Shown here: piece by piece, positions 1 to 12,100 of the stretch
Numbering within the stretch: the stretch's first letter is position 1
Layout of the letters: every line of letters starts with the position of its first letter
NCBI GenBank assembly: GCA_903879915.1
Contig: CAIRNJ010000058.1
Span: 1 to 62,947 of the forward strand
Length of the DNA: 62,947 bases
Source of the DNA: an uncultured Elusimicrobia bacterium
Lineage (GTDB): Bacteria > Elusimicrobiota > Elusimicrobia > Elusimicrobiales > UBA9959
Direction of reading: 5' to 3'
The notes under the pieces: model-generated
Database searches by the model: none
Told to the model about the DNA's origin: nothing
The model's input: the letters and a program-made list of their open reading frames with translations, nothing else
Translations under genes and position numbers: made by a program

Positions 1-720
1 ATCCCGGCGGTCGACGTCTGCACCGTGCCTTTATAAGTCTGCAGGTCAGAATCTATCGCAGCGGTTGATGTCTGCACTGTGGTTTTATAACCCTGCAGAT
101 CGGCATTAATTGCTGCTGTTGATACCTGTACAGTGGTTTTATAACCTTGCAGGTCGGTATTGATCGCGCCGGTGGACGCAGCCACGCTGTTCAAATTGAC
201 TACTATCCCGGCAGTCGACGTCTGCACCGTGCCTTTATAAGTCTGCAGGTCAGAATCTATCGCCGCGGTTGATGTCTGCACCGTGGCTTTATAACCCTGC
301 AGATCGGCATCGATCGCGGCGGTAGACAGCTGTACCATGGTTTTGTAGCCCTGAAGGTCAGTATCGATCGCGCCGGTAGACAGCTGTACCGTGGTTTTGT
401 AACCCTGGAGGTCAGTATCGATAGCGCCGGTGGACAGAACTATAGCGTCGGTCGAGACGCGCACGGTCTCTTTATAACCCTGCAGGTCGGAATCTATCAC
501 CGCGGTAGACACCTGTACTGTGGTTTTATAACCTTGCAGGTCGGTATTGATAGCGCCGGTGGACACAGCTACGCTGTTCAAATTAACGACTATCCCGGCC
601 GTCGAGGTCTGCACCGTGGCTTTATAGGTCTGCAGGTCGGAATCTATCGCCGCGGTAGATACCTGTACTGTAGTTTTATAGCCCTGCAGGTCGGCATCTA
701 TCGCGCCGGTGGACACCGCG
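1..720 (-). repeat. 54-bp (18-residue) tandem repeats encoding a coiled-coil stalk
   Basis: About a dozen copies of an 18-residue unit with consensus ST-x-A-I-D-x-D-L-Q-x-Y-K-x-T-V-Q-x are visible. Shorter units of 14 residues (STAGIVVNLNSVAV) and 7 residues (STDAIVL) are interspersed. Unit lengths of 18, 14 and 7 equal 11+7, 7+7 and 7, which are coiled-coil periodicities. A higher-order block (18+14+18) recurs almost unchanged near 160-260 and 540-650, so part of the array arose by block duplication. Confidence 0.8.
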
Positions 721-2750
721 ACATCATCCACCTGGGTCTGAAGCACGGCGGTGGAAGTTATTACCCCGGTCAAAGCGGAACCGTCGCCCGCGTAGGAAGC
801 GGCAGTTATGATGCCGGCCGAGAAATTCCCGGAAGCATCGCGCGCCACTATGGCTTTGGCCGTGTTGGCGCTGGCCGCGGTGGTGGCCGTATTGGCCACT
901 TTCCCCACCGTGGCGATAGTGTCCAACTTCGTGTCAGCTATAGCGGCCGCGGCAGCTATCTCTGCGTTGGAGATGCCGCTAAGACGAGCCAAAGGCACTA
1001 TGCCACTGGCTAAGCTATCGGCGTTGAGAGCTGTAAGCAACTCACCCGAACCTGAATAAAGGCCCGCTTCCACCCGCCCGCCGGCCATATTTATGCCGGA
1101 GCTCAGCCACAGACTGTAGCCGCTCGCATCCTGCCCCGTTACGCTAAGGGAAGAAACGTTCAATATCTGGAAGTTGGCCATGTTCAGGCTGGTAGTGGCC
1201 ACATGGTTGCCCAGGTTGTCGCCTGTGGATTCCCAGGAACCCTTACAAACGCCGGCTATACACAGGGAGTTCGAAGCGTTTATGCTGCCGCCCTGCACAT
1301 CGAGTTTGTAACCGGGCGCGCTTGTCCCAATACCGACGTCGCCGGCGCTGGTGATGCGCATTTTTTCGTTCGTTTCGCCGAAGCCGCCCGCTTCATAGGC
1401 GATGAAACCTTCGGCGCCCATCGCAAAATCACCGCCGCTGTCGCCTTTGATATAGGCATCTCCAGAACCGGAAGTAAAATACAGCGGGACTTGCGCGCCG
1501 GAACTTACTATTCTCATTAACGGCACAGCGACATCGTTGCTGGCCCCTGAAATAGTTAATTTTTCAGCCGGTTCCGTAGTCCCGATGCCCACGTTGCCGT
1601 TCACCACTACGAACGTTGAAGTGCCTACGCTGAAGACGCTGCCGGTTACGGTTATGATGGAATTATTGTCCATCAGCAGATTCCCGGTCATCACATCGCC
1701 GGTTGAATGTACCACCGCACTGTTGTCCGCCTTTACGTTCTGCAAGGTGGTGGTGTCCGCAAGCACCACAGTTTTGTAAGCCTGCAGATCGGCGTCGATA
1801 GCGCCGGTGGACACCGCGACATTATCTATCTGGTTTTGAAGCACGGCGGTGGAGGTTATTACCCCGCTCAAACGCGCCAGGGGCACTATGCCGCTGGCCA
1901 GGCTGGCGGCGTTAAGGGCTGTAAGCAACTCGCCTGAACCGGAATAAAGGCCAGCTTCCACCCGCCCGCCGGCCATATTTATGCCGGAGCTCAGCCACAG
2001 GCTGTAGCCGCTCGCGTCCTGGCCGGTCACGGTCATGGTGGTGGTCTGCAAAGGCCCTGTCATAACATCGCCGGCCTTGGCTACCGCGCCGCCGGAAACC
2101 GGCAGGTTCGTAAGCAGCCCGGCGTCCAGGGCGGGCAGCGCGCCGGTTAGTTTGGAGGCCGAGACGCTTACTATCGCATCGTCCTGCACCGCGCCTATGG
2201 CAATGGACGAAGCTATTACATCCCAATTCAGCGGTCCCGTTTTAACGCCGTTGGCCGCAACCGACGAGGCCGTAACCCCGCTGAGCTCGGACCCGTCGCC
2301 GTAATACTTGCCGCCGCTGGTAACGAAGATGTTCGAGGAAATATACACGCCGTTGGACCCCATGGCGGCGGAGATATTGGTGGCGTAAGCCGCCGTGGCC
2401 GAGAACATGGAATAAGCGGTGCTGGTAAGCTGCTCCCGGGGGCTGAGCTTAACGGTATTCACCCATATTTCCAGGTACCAATTCCCCGCCCCGAAGTTCG
2501 CCGCGCCGGGCACGCTGAAAGTGCTGCGGAACAGGCCGTTGGACACCGCCACATCCTGAATACCGGTGCTGTAGCAGGTCGGGCCTGATTCAGCGTCGCA
2601 CATTTTTATCTCTACCTGCCGCGTGCCTGTTACGGCCTGCCCGCCTTCTTTCAGGCGGCCCTGGTAGGTAAGCAGGTTCGGCGCTTCGGCGTGCAGACCA
2701 GCCGCCGTCAATAAAATCAGCAATGAAACAGCCCGGATTATATTTTTCAT
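1..2750 (-). CDS. tail-fibre-like secreted coiled-coil protein, C-terminus cut by window edge
   Basis: The frame opens with ATG at 2750 and stays open to base 1, giving 916 visible codons with no stop, so the C-terminus is missing. The start encodes a signal peptide (MKNIIRAVSLLILLTAAG, cut near LHA-EA). A domain containing LLTYQGRLKEGG follows; this opening is common in bacterial fibre proteins with tail-fibre-like architecture. Further on are 'VGIGTTEPAEKLTI' and 'VGIGTSAPGYKLDV' segments, the turn usually found just before a trimeric beta-prism or peptidase-S74 chaperone end. Near the left edge the protein becomes a run of 18-residue repeats (STAAIDSDLQTYKGTVQT type). It is the last gene of a minus-strand surface-protein series, 112 bases after the 5692-residue gene. 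A trimeric surface fibre is inferred. Whether an S74 autoprotease ends the protein cannot be seen. Confidence 0.85.
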   Translation of the reverse strand, partial: MKNIIRAVSLLILLTAAGLHAEAPNLLTYQGRLKEGGQAVTGTRQVEIKMCDAESGPTCYSTGIQDVAVSNGLFRSTFSVPGAANFGAGNWYLEIWVNTVKLSPREQLTSTAYSMFSATAAYATNISAAMGSNGVYISSNIFVTSGGKYYGDGSELSGVTASSVAANGVKTGPLNWDVIASSIAIGAVQDDAIVSVSASKLTGALPALDAGLLTNLPVSGGAVAKAGDVMTGPLQTTTMTVTGQDASGYSLWLSSGINMAGGRVEAGLYSGSGELLTALNAASLASGIVPLARLSGVITSTAVLQNQIDNVAVSTGAIDADLQAYKTVVLADTTTLQNVKADNSAVVHSTGDVMTGNLLMDNNSIITVTGSVFSVGTSTFVVVNGNVGIGTTEPAEKLTISGASNDVAVPLMRIVSSGAQVPLYFTSGSGDAYIKGDSGGDFAMGAEGFIAYEAGGFGETNEKMRITSAGDVGIGTSAPGYKLDVQGGSINASNSLCIAGVCKGSWESTGDNLGNHVATTSLNMANFQILNVSSLSVTGQDASGYSLWLSSGINMAGGRVEAGLYSGSGELLTALNADSLASGIVPLARLSGISNAEIAAAAAIADTKLDTIATVGKVANTATTAASANTAKAIVARDASGNFSAGIITAASYAGDGSALTGVITSTAVLQTQVDDVAVSTGAIDADLQGYKTTVQVSTAAIDSDLQTYKATVQTSTAGIVVNLNSVAVSTGAINTDLQGYKTTVQVSTAVIDSDLQGYKETVRVSTDAIVLSTGAIDTDLQGYKTTVQLSTGAIDTDLQGYKTMVQLSTAAIDADLQGYKATVQTSTAAIDSDLQTYKGTVQTSTAGIVVNLNSVAASTGAINTDLQGYKTTVQVSTAAINADLQGYKTTVQTSTAAIDSDLQTYKGTVQTSTAG

Positions 2751-2862
2751 ATAAGTAACCCTGTACCCAAACGCTATAGCGACTATTTTATCAAGATAAT
2801 ACGCCCGCCTTATCCTTTAATTTATAAATTCCTGTAATTCGCCAATACTTTTGCCCCCGCGT

Positions 2863-3160
2863 TTATCTTATTATCGCGAACTTCCTTATTACTTTTTTAT
2901 TCTCACCGGTAGCTTCAAATTTAACGCGCACGGCGTACACATACACTCCGGACGCCACCTTGGCCGGAATACTCCAATCCGCCTCATAACCGCCATTGCG
3001 GGGAACAAAGTCGGCGTTAATGAATTCCTTCATGGTCCGGCCGGTAATATCGAACACCGTAACCTGTTTTATAGCCAGGGGATCGGTCTCCAGATGGAAA
3101 GAAACAGCGCGCCTGGCCGGATTGGGATAGGCGTAAACCTTATCCTCCTTAAGCAGCTGG
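2863..3160 (-). other. C-terminal sorting-type (T9SS CTD / FlgD-Ig-like) domain of the 5692-residue protein
   Basis: The last ~95 residues contain KVYAYPNPARRAVSF, then VTVFDITGRTMKEF, DWSIPAKVASGVYVYAV and a basic end KKVIRKFAIIR. This order (YPNP, 'D.tG' strand, 'sGvYvy' strand, Lys/Arg-rich end) is that of Por-secretion tail domains. The papain-like protease at 49611-51326 has a related end, and a PorV-like barrel follows that protease, so a shared export route is plausible but not shown. Confidence 0.65.
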
Positions 3161-6100
3161 CCCAGCGGGCTTACAATCAGCGCCTCTCCCGCCCGCAGCT
3201 TCACCGCCAGTTCCTTGGCGCCGCCGTTGGCTTCCGGCACTTTAAGGACATATTTACCCGGCAGCAGGTTCTTTATAAGGAAGCGCCCGGCGGCGTCCAA
3301 CGGGGCGGTGGCTATAAGCCTGTTGCGCTGGTAAAGTTCCACTACGGCGGCGGCTACCAGCGGCCGGTAACCAGCTCTGGAACCCGCCTGCACTCTATAA
3401 CCAGTCAGCTCCCCGCCTATGCTGGCCAGCTCATAGGTTATCGCCAGCGTGAAATCCAGGTCCGAGACGCCCAGCACAATGCCGTCCGTACCTATGGAAC
3501 TTGAAATATCGTCGGCCGTCCAGGTGGCCTGCACCCGGTAGCTGCCCGCGGCCAGATCGCGCAGCACATAGGTGCCGCTGCCGTCCGAAAGCGTATAGGC
3601 GGAAGACTTCAGCGCGCCCAGGCCGTCGAACGCTTCCACCAGCACGCCGGTTATCCCTTCGCTGGACACTTTTATCACATGGCCGCTGATCCGGTCGGGG
3701 TAGGGCGTAGCCTGCGTAGTAGCGCCATTGGACAGCGGCGCCCAGTTATCCGCGTCGTCGCGGGTCCACGCCCGCATGTAATAGGTCTCGCCCGGCTCAA
3801 GGCCGGTAAGCGGATAAGTTAGCACCGTGCCGGAACTTACCGCGCTGAAGCCGGTGATGACCTGCGCAGAGGCGGTGCTGAAAACGGCGGCCTCCTCCGT
3901 GGAATACTGCACGCGCCATTCGCCGTAAAGTATCAGCCCGCCGTCGCCGTCGTCGCCGGGCGCGGTCCAGGCGAGGCTTATCCTGCCGGGCGCGCTGCCG
4001 CTGGAAGCGGTAAGGTCGGTTATGGCGGCCGGCGCTATGTCGTCCAGGAAAACGAACGTGGAGCCGTAAACCCCGAACTGCGCCGCATTGGCGGGCACGG
4101 CATTATCGGCGGCGTAAAGCGTGAAATAATAGCTCGTATGCGTCCCGAGCGAGGCTTTCAGCAGCGCGGGGGGCGCGTAGGACCAGGCCGCGGTGCCGGC
4201 CGCCGCCGCGCTGGAGCCGGAAACGGTCCAGGTGCCGGCGTTGAAGTCCCACCACTTGCCGTCGGGCAGGCGCTTGAGCTTAAGCGCCAGCCCGGCCGGG
4301 CCACTCACGGCGTCAGAAGCCGTGCCGGAGAACGCCGCCACAGAATCCACCGTGGCTCCGTCGGCCGGCGCCGCCGGGCTTACCGCCGGCGCGGCAGCGT
4401 CGAAGGTGAACGGGCTGCTGGCATAGACGATGGAATAGTTCCCGGCCACGTCGCTGGAGCGCGCCACCACCAGGTATGCGGTCCCGTCCGCCCAGGGCAC
4501 GCCCGGCACGTACGACCAGGCGGAGGTGCCCGCGGCCGCCGCCCACTTCGGTAAAACCGCCGTGAAGACCGCGCCGTCCCAGTAGCGCCCGGCCGCGGCG
4601 TCCATCACGGCCACCTCGGTCCCTTTCAGGGTCTGCGAGCGCGCGTCGGAGGCCGTGCCGGTTATAAGGGTTAAGGAGGACCGGTAAGCCGAAGCCGGCA
4701 GGGTAATGGCCACGTCCGGGCCGCTTACGAACTTAAGCACTTTGAACACATCGATGCCGGAGACGGTGACGGTATTGCCGGCCATGTCCCAGGCCCGCAC
4801 CGAGATATAATTAGTGGCGTCGTTGGCCAGCCCGGCAAAATCCACCGGCCAGTCCGCGTTGTAATACGAGGTCCCCGGCGTGAGCGCGGCTATAGGCGTC
4901 CAGGCCAGCGCCGCCGCGTCGCCCGCGCCCTGGTTGGCGCTGGCGCTGTACTCAACGGCGGCCAGCCCGGAGGCAGCGTCATTAAAATCCACGTTGTAAA
5001 GCGTGCCGCCGTCGGTCAGGCGCCACTCTGTCTCGCCGGTCTGGCTGTCCGTTATCACCGGCGCAACAGTGTCCTTAAGTATGTAGAAAGCGTCCACGGT
5101 GGCGCTTGAATTATTATTGCCGTCGAACACGCGGACCGAAATATAATTGGTGCCTGCCGCGAGCAGGGCGAAGGTAGAGGGCTCGAGGCTGAAATCGGCC
5201 GTGTACGAATTGGAATTTATCCCCGTGACCACGTCCACCCAGTCAGGGCTGAACGGCCCTATGCCGCCGGGGCTGGTGGAGGCGCGCACCTGGAAGTTGG
5301 CGAGGTAAGCCCCGCCGGCGTCGGCGAAGTCAATATCATAAATACCGCTGCTGGAATTGCGCCAGACAGTATCGCCGGCCTGGTGGCTGATCATCGAGGG
5401 CTTTTCCGTATCCAGCCCCGGGTTGGTGCGGGTGGTGACGGTCCCCAGGCTGGTCCAGGCGGTAGCCGCCCCGGCGGCGTTGAACGCGCGCGCCCGGCCG
5501 TAATAAGTTATGTTATCGCTAAGCCCGTCGATAACGGCATAGGCGTTGGCGGTAACGGAAGAACCGGCCAGCAGCGCGTAGGCGGCGTCGCTGGAGAGCT
5601 GCGCCTCATAGCTGGTGCCGGCCGGGTTATCGCTGGGCAGCCAGGCCGCCTGCGCGGAGGAGATGCCGACATCCGCGAAAGGCGCGCTGGACGGCTGCGC
5701 CGCGTAAGTATAGGTGGATAATACGGCCGGGCTTAAGTTTTCAGCCCCGGCCAGATTGCGGGCGTAAACCCGGAAGGTGTGGGGAGCGTTGGGGGCCAGC
5801 GCGCCCAGCTCCAGGTTCCCGGCAGCCAGCCAGGGGGTGGAGGAGAACGACGCCCCTGTAATTTCAAGCCGGTACTCGGTGCCGCTCACCGGCAAGGCCC
5901 AGGTTTCCAGTTTCGAGACCGAGCCGTCGAAACCGCCCAGCGCGAGCACGCGGCCGCCGCGTTCCGCCATGGCGAGCGACTGCCTTGCCAGCGGCAGGGC
6001 GGCAGCGGCGGTCCAGCCGCTCAGCGCGCCGGCCGGGTCCACTGCGGCGCGCAACACGGCGTTGCGCACGCCCGAGCCGCTGTTGCCGCCCGCAACGAAG

Positions 6101-9100
6101 ACCGCTCCGGGCACAGCGGCCATGCTGTGCGCGAAAACCCCGGCGGGCAGCGCCGGGCCGGTGACCCAGGGGACAAGAGAACCGTCGCTGTTAACGGCGG
6201 CCGTCCAGACTTCCGCTTTTGCGGACGTTCCGTCGTTGCCGCCTGCCACGCACAGCCGCGCGCCGGCCGCGGACATTATAAGCGCGGCCGCGTGCGAGTA
6301 GCGGTTCCCCGGCAGCACCGGGCCGGAGTTCCAGCCCGCCAGCGTACCGTCGTTATTCACCCGGGAATACAGCACCTCGGTAACGGGAGCGGCGCCGTAG
6401 CCGCCCAGGATATAGATGAAATCGCCGAAGGCAACGGCGGCGTGCGCGTAAACCGCGTGCGGCAGCGGCGTTTCGGCAACCCAGGCCCCCGCGGCGCCGG
6501 AAGAACTTACCGGCGCGCTCCACACGGTGCTCTGCGGTACGCCGTTAAAGCCGCCCATGATGTAAAGCCTGCCTTTAAGCGCGGTCATGGTGTGGCCGTA
6601 GCGCGCGGCCGGCATGCCGCGGGTCTGCGTCCAGGCCCCCAACTGGCCGGCGGGGGTCAAAGGGGCGAACCAGACATCAGCCTTATAACCGGCTCCGTCG
6701 GTGCCGCCGGAAATATACAATCTGTCCCCGGCCACCGCGGCCGAGTGGCCGTAGCGGACAACCGGCAGGTTCGTGCCGGGGGACCAGGCGGAATTGGCCG
6801 CCCCGCCGGAGTTCCCGGAGGCGTCCCAGTAAAGCCCGGCGCTGTTCGGCCCCAGCGTAAGAACGTCCAGCCAGGCGGGCGCGGCGGCCAGGGTAAGGCC
6901 GTCAGTGGTACTATAGCTGGTCCGCGCGCCGGCCGGTGATACGGCGCGCAGGCGCATATAATAGCTGGTGTTGCCCAGCAAAGGCGCCATGGTCAGGGAC
7001 GTAGAATAAGTAGAAGAGGAAACCAGCGCCCCGGCAAAATCCATAGCGGTGGAAAGGTCGCACTCATAGACCGTACCTTCGCCGTTGCCGCCGGCGGCCC
7101 AGGCCACCGCGGCGCTGGCGGCCCAAAGCGTGTATGCCGTGATCACCGGCGGCACGGGCATGGTAACGGTGGAGCCCAGCAGCAGCGGCTCGGACAGCGC
7201 CCCGTTATTGTTTATGGCCGTAACCATGAACGTATAGGTGGTGCTGGGCGCCAGCCCGTCAAAGGCGAAGGTAAAGCCCGGGACGACGGAAGAAACTTCG
7301 ATAGTAAGGAGCTCGTTCGTGGATTCCTGCACCAGGTACCTGGTGCCGGCGGGGTTGCCGTTGGCCAGCCAGTCTACCGTTACCCCCACGCTGGTAACCG
7401 CCGTAAACACTGCCGCCGAGCCGGGCTGTATAGCGTAGGTGGAAGTGGAGCCGGCTTCGGAATAACTGACCTCCCCGGCCCAGTTGTACACGCCTGCCCG
7501 CAGATAATAAGTGGTGTTGGGCAACAAGCCGCCGACAACGAGCTTAACTACCGCGGCGTCGGGGGTCGAGGACGAAAGGACCGTGCCCGAGAAATTTGCG
7601 GCGGTGGAAGCGTCCAGGATATAGCCGGCAGCATCCATCAGCCCCCAGGCCGCGGCTACCGAGGACACATATACGTTCGCAATGTCCGCGCCGGCAGGCG
7701 GCGCCGCCAGCGTAACCTCTGGATCGGAATTGGAATCGGCCGACCAGTTGCCGGCCTTATCCCGCGCCCAGGCGCGGAAGTAATAGGTGGTATTGGGGCC
7801 CAGCGCGGCTATTTCCACGGCCCGGCTCCCGCCCGCGGTCACGCCCGAGGTGGACACATAAACATGGCTGCTGCCGGCCACCGCGAAGGTACTCCAGGCC
7901 ACGGTGTAGGACGCGTACTGTACGGCGAATTCGGCGATGCCGCTGAAAGCATCGGCTGGGGCGGCAAAGCCGAGGCGCGCGGAGTAACTGGACAGTTCCA
8001 CCCCCGCCAGCGTGTTAATAGCCGCCGGCGCGGCCGTGTCCTTCAGAACAACAAAGGCGTCCACCAAGGTACCCGTATTGGCGGTAACGGCGTAGTCCCA
8101 GGCCCTTAAAGTCAGATAATTAGTGCCGCCTTGCAGCAGCGCCCAGGAGGCCTGGGCTATCACATAATCGGTGGTATAGCCGGAAAGGCCGAGGTTCAAA
8201 GCTATGTCCGTCCAGGGCACAAGCTGCGCCCCGGCCTGGCCCGGCAGGCTCCAGGCGGCGTATTGTATTCCGTCGAGCCTGCTGACCCCGTCCGAGAAGT
8301 CCAGGCTGTTGGGCGCGCCGGGCGCGTTCTGCCACGCGGTGTCATCCACGCTTTCAATAATGACAGGCGGCGTGGTATCTTTAAATACCTTGAACGCGTC
8401 CAGAGTTGTGGAACTATTAGCCGCCCCGTCGTAGACGCTTACGCTTATATAATTGGTTACGCCCTCCGCGAGCAGGTCCCAGAAGCCGTTGGGCAGCTGC
8501 CAGTCGGTTGTATACAAATCAGAACTTATGCCTGTCTCTACGTTAGTCCAATCCGCTCCCGGTATCATTCCCGTGCCGTTCGTTCCGGTGGCCGCCTTAA
8601 CCATGAATTTGGCGATCCCGGAACCGCCGGTATCGGCGAAGTCCACGTTATAAACCCTTGTGTTCTGCCGGTACCAGGTGTAATCCGCGTTCTCATGATT
8701 GCTCATCGACGGAGGTTCCGATTCGTTCAGCGTTTTCGTGCTGACGGCTGCCGCGTAATCGGGAAGAGCGTTCCAGTTCAGGCTGCCCACGCGGAAATAA
8801 TAAGTGGTGCTGGCGAACAGGCCTGGCACGCTGAGAGCCGCAAACTGCCGGTTGTCGGTGGCGGAAGAAAGGATCGTTCCGGTAAAGTCGGGAGCGGTGG
8901 AAGCTTCCACGCTGTAGCCTTCGCACGTCATGGAAGAAGGCGCAGGCGGCAGGACGTCCCAGGTTACGGTAACGCTGGTGGTGAAAACCCCGGCGGGCCG
9001 CGCGCCGGTTACCGGCACGGCCAGCGTAGCGGTGGAGCCCAGTTCCAGCAAGTCGCCGTAGACGCCGGGGACGTTCCTGGGTATTACCCGGTAATAATGA

Positions 9101-12100
9101 GTGGTATTAGGCCATAGCCCATCGAGATCGTAGGAAAGAGCGCCGGTCTCAATGGCTCCGGCGGCATCGGTGAAGCCCTGGTCCCGCGCGGCTTCCAGGT
9201 AATATAAGGCCGCTTCTTCATTGAAGCCGGCGGCGGCCGTACCCGAGGACCAGTTCACGGTGGTGCTGGCCAGCCACACTTTCGGGAACAGCGGCCGCCC
9301 GTCCTGCGGCAGCGACACCGCGGCCAGCGTGTAAGTGGAGACCTGCGGCGACTCGGCAGTTTCAGCGCCCGCCTGGTTGCGCGCCCTGGCTTTAAAACTA
9401 TAAAGCTTGTTGGGAGCAAGGCCGCCGAAGGCGGCTATAGTCGTCTGCTCCCACCCGCCGAAAGCCCCGGCGTCCCTGGCCTGGCTGATCCCCGACAGTC
9501 CCTTATCCAGGTTAGTAAAGCCATCCGGAGTATAGGCCTGAGGGCTGATGGTATTGCTGGATACCGAGTAAAAGACTATGTCAGCCGGCGTCTCGATAGC
9601 TGTTACCGTGGCGCCTATAACGAAGTAACCGGTATAGGCGCCGCCGCCGCTTACAGCGGCCACGCGGGCGTAGTAAGAGGTATTAGCCGCCAGGCCGGAA
9701 GCCGTAAGCTGGGAGCCGGGAGTATCAGAAGTCATAGCGATCGGGATAAAATCCTCCGAGGTGGAGACCTGCACGGTGTAGCCGGTGCCGGCGGCGTTGC
9801 CGTTGGGGTCCCAGTGCACGGTGAAGGAACTTGAGTATATGCCTGTAAAAGCGGGGTCGGCCGCGGCCGGGATAATGGCCTGCGTTACGGTGGAGCCCAG
9901 CACCAGCCAGGAATAGTCAGTAACGCCTAAGGTATTATACGCCCGGGCGCGGAAGTAATAAGTCGTATTCGAAAGCAAGCCGGGAGCCGAGAGCCGGGGG
10001 TTGGTGGTGGAGGAAGAAACAGCGACCACGGAGAAATCGGACATCGACGAGGCCTGCACCAGATAACTGGCGTTGGGCCCGTTGAACCCGCCGGCGGCGG
10101 TGCCCGACGACCAGTTCACGGTAACGCTGGAAGCGAAAACCTCCGTGAACGCCGCCCCGGTGGACGGAACGATAGCCGCCAGCGTGTAGGTAGAGACCAG
10201 GACGCTCGCTCCGGTCTCGCTGCCCGCCAGATTCCGCGCCTTTGCCTTGAAAGAATACTGTTTATTGGGCTGCAACCCCACGAACGTTTTTGTTACGCCG
10301 GGAACGTATTGCTCGTTAGTGTTCAGAGGCCCTCTCCCGCCCAAAGCGTACAGCCTTTCGCCGCTTACTGCGGCCGTCAGGCCGGCGCGGGTCACGCCCA
10401 TCGCGGCTTTGGTGGCCCAGGTATTGCTTTTCGGGGAATACTCCTCGCTGGTGTTCAGGAAAGCGGAACCGGTATAGCCTCCCAGCGCATACAGTCTGCC
10501 GCCTATTGCCCCCGTAGCGAACGCTTCGCGCGCCGTGGGCATCGGCGCTTTCGTAAGCCAGGTATTTCCGGCTGGATCATATTCCTCGTTGGTGTTCATG
10601 CCAAGGGTCCCGGTCCAGCCGCCCAGCGCGTACAGTTTGCCGTCCAAAGCGCTAGCGGAGAAATATCCGCGCGCCGTAGGTATCGGCGCTTTGGTAGCCC
10701 AGGTATCGGTGGCTGGATCGTATACTTCGTTCAGCTGAGACCTGGAAACTCCGACGTAGCCGCCCAGCGCGTACAGCTTGCCGCCCGCAGCGTCCCCGGC
10801 CAGCCCGTAGCGGGCCGTAGGCATAGCCGCTTTTGTCGCCCAGGCATTGGCCACGGGATCGTACGCCTCGTTCTCGGTCAGGTGCACTTGGTTCCAGCCA
10901 CCCACCGCGTACAGCCTGCCCCCTATAACGCCCACGATCAACCGGGCGCGGGCGCTGGGCATCGGCGCTTTCGTGCTCCAGTTATCTGCCGCGGGGTCGT
11001 ATTCCTCGTTCTTGGTAAGATAAGCGCCGGGGCCTTCAGCTATGGCACCGCCCACGACGTACAATTTACCGCCTATCATGCCGGAGGCAAGATCGTACCG
11101 GGACGTGGGCATTCCCGTTTTTCCTACCCAGTAATTCCCGGTAGACCCCCACACGCCGTATACGCCGCTGGTTGTAATATTCACTCCGGAAATTCCGCGC
11201 TCCAGGCCGGTGAATACCGGAGCGTAAGCCGAAGCCACGATAGAGGCCGTCCCTATCTCGTCGAAATATACGCTGGCGGGGGTCTCTATCTGCGTTACTG
11301 TAGAGCCCAACACAAGATAGTCAGTATAAAGCCCGCCGCCGTTAACGGCCGCCACGCGGGCGTAGTAAGTGGTGTTAGCGAGCAGGCCGGAAGCCGCGAG
11401 TCCGGAGCCGAGAGTAGCTGAAGAGAAAGCCACGGGCGAGAAAGCGGCCACGGTAGAAAGCTGCATATAATAAGTAGTGCCGGCGGGGTTGGCCCCGCCC
11501 TGCCAGTTCACGGTAAACGACGAGGCGTAAACGGCGGTGAACGCCGCGGCCGCCGCGCCCGGGATAACGGCCAGCGTGTAGGTGGAAACCGTGACGCTTT
11601 CACCGGTCTCCGCGCCTATGGCGTTGCGCGCCTTGGCTTTAAAGCTGTACTGCGTATTGGGCGTCAGCGCGGCGAACGAAAACACTACCCCGGGATAGTA
11701 TTGTTCGTTCGTGTCTATCGAACTTCCGTTTATCCCGCCCACGGCATAAAGTCTGCCGCCTATCACTTCTGCCGACAAAGCGCTCCTGGCCGTGAGCATC
11801 GGTGCTTTGGCCGTCCAGGCATTGGCGAAGGGATCATATTCGTCGTTGGCGCTGAGCAAACCGCTTGCGCCGTCCCCGCCCAGCACATATAGTTTGCCGC
11901 CTATCGCTCCCGCTGAGAACGCATAACGCGCCGTGGGGAGAGGCGTTTTGGTGGACCAGGCATCCGCCGCGGCGTCGTACTCCTCGTTAGTATCCTTGTT
12001 CCCGCTTGCGTTCACACCGCCCAAGGCATACAGTTTGCCTCCAACTACCCCGATCGCCAGCTTATAGCGGGGCGTAGGCATTACTGCTTTAGTCGCCCAG

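Noticed and set aside
1-720. Regular 54-bp repeats as a CRISPR array
   Set aside because: Repeats and 'spacers' form one continuous reading frame with related sequence throughout; there is no spacer diversity.
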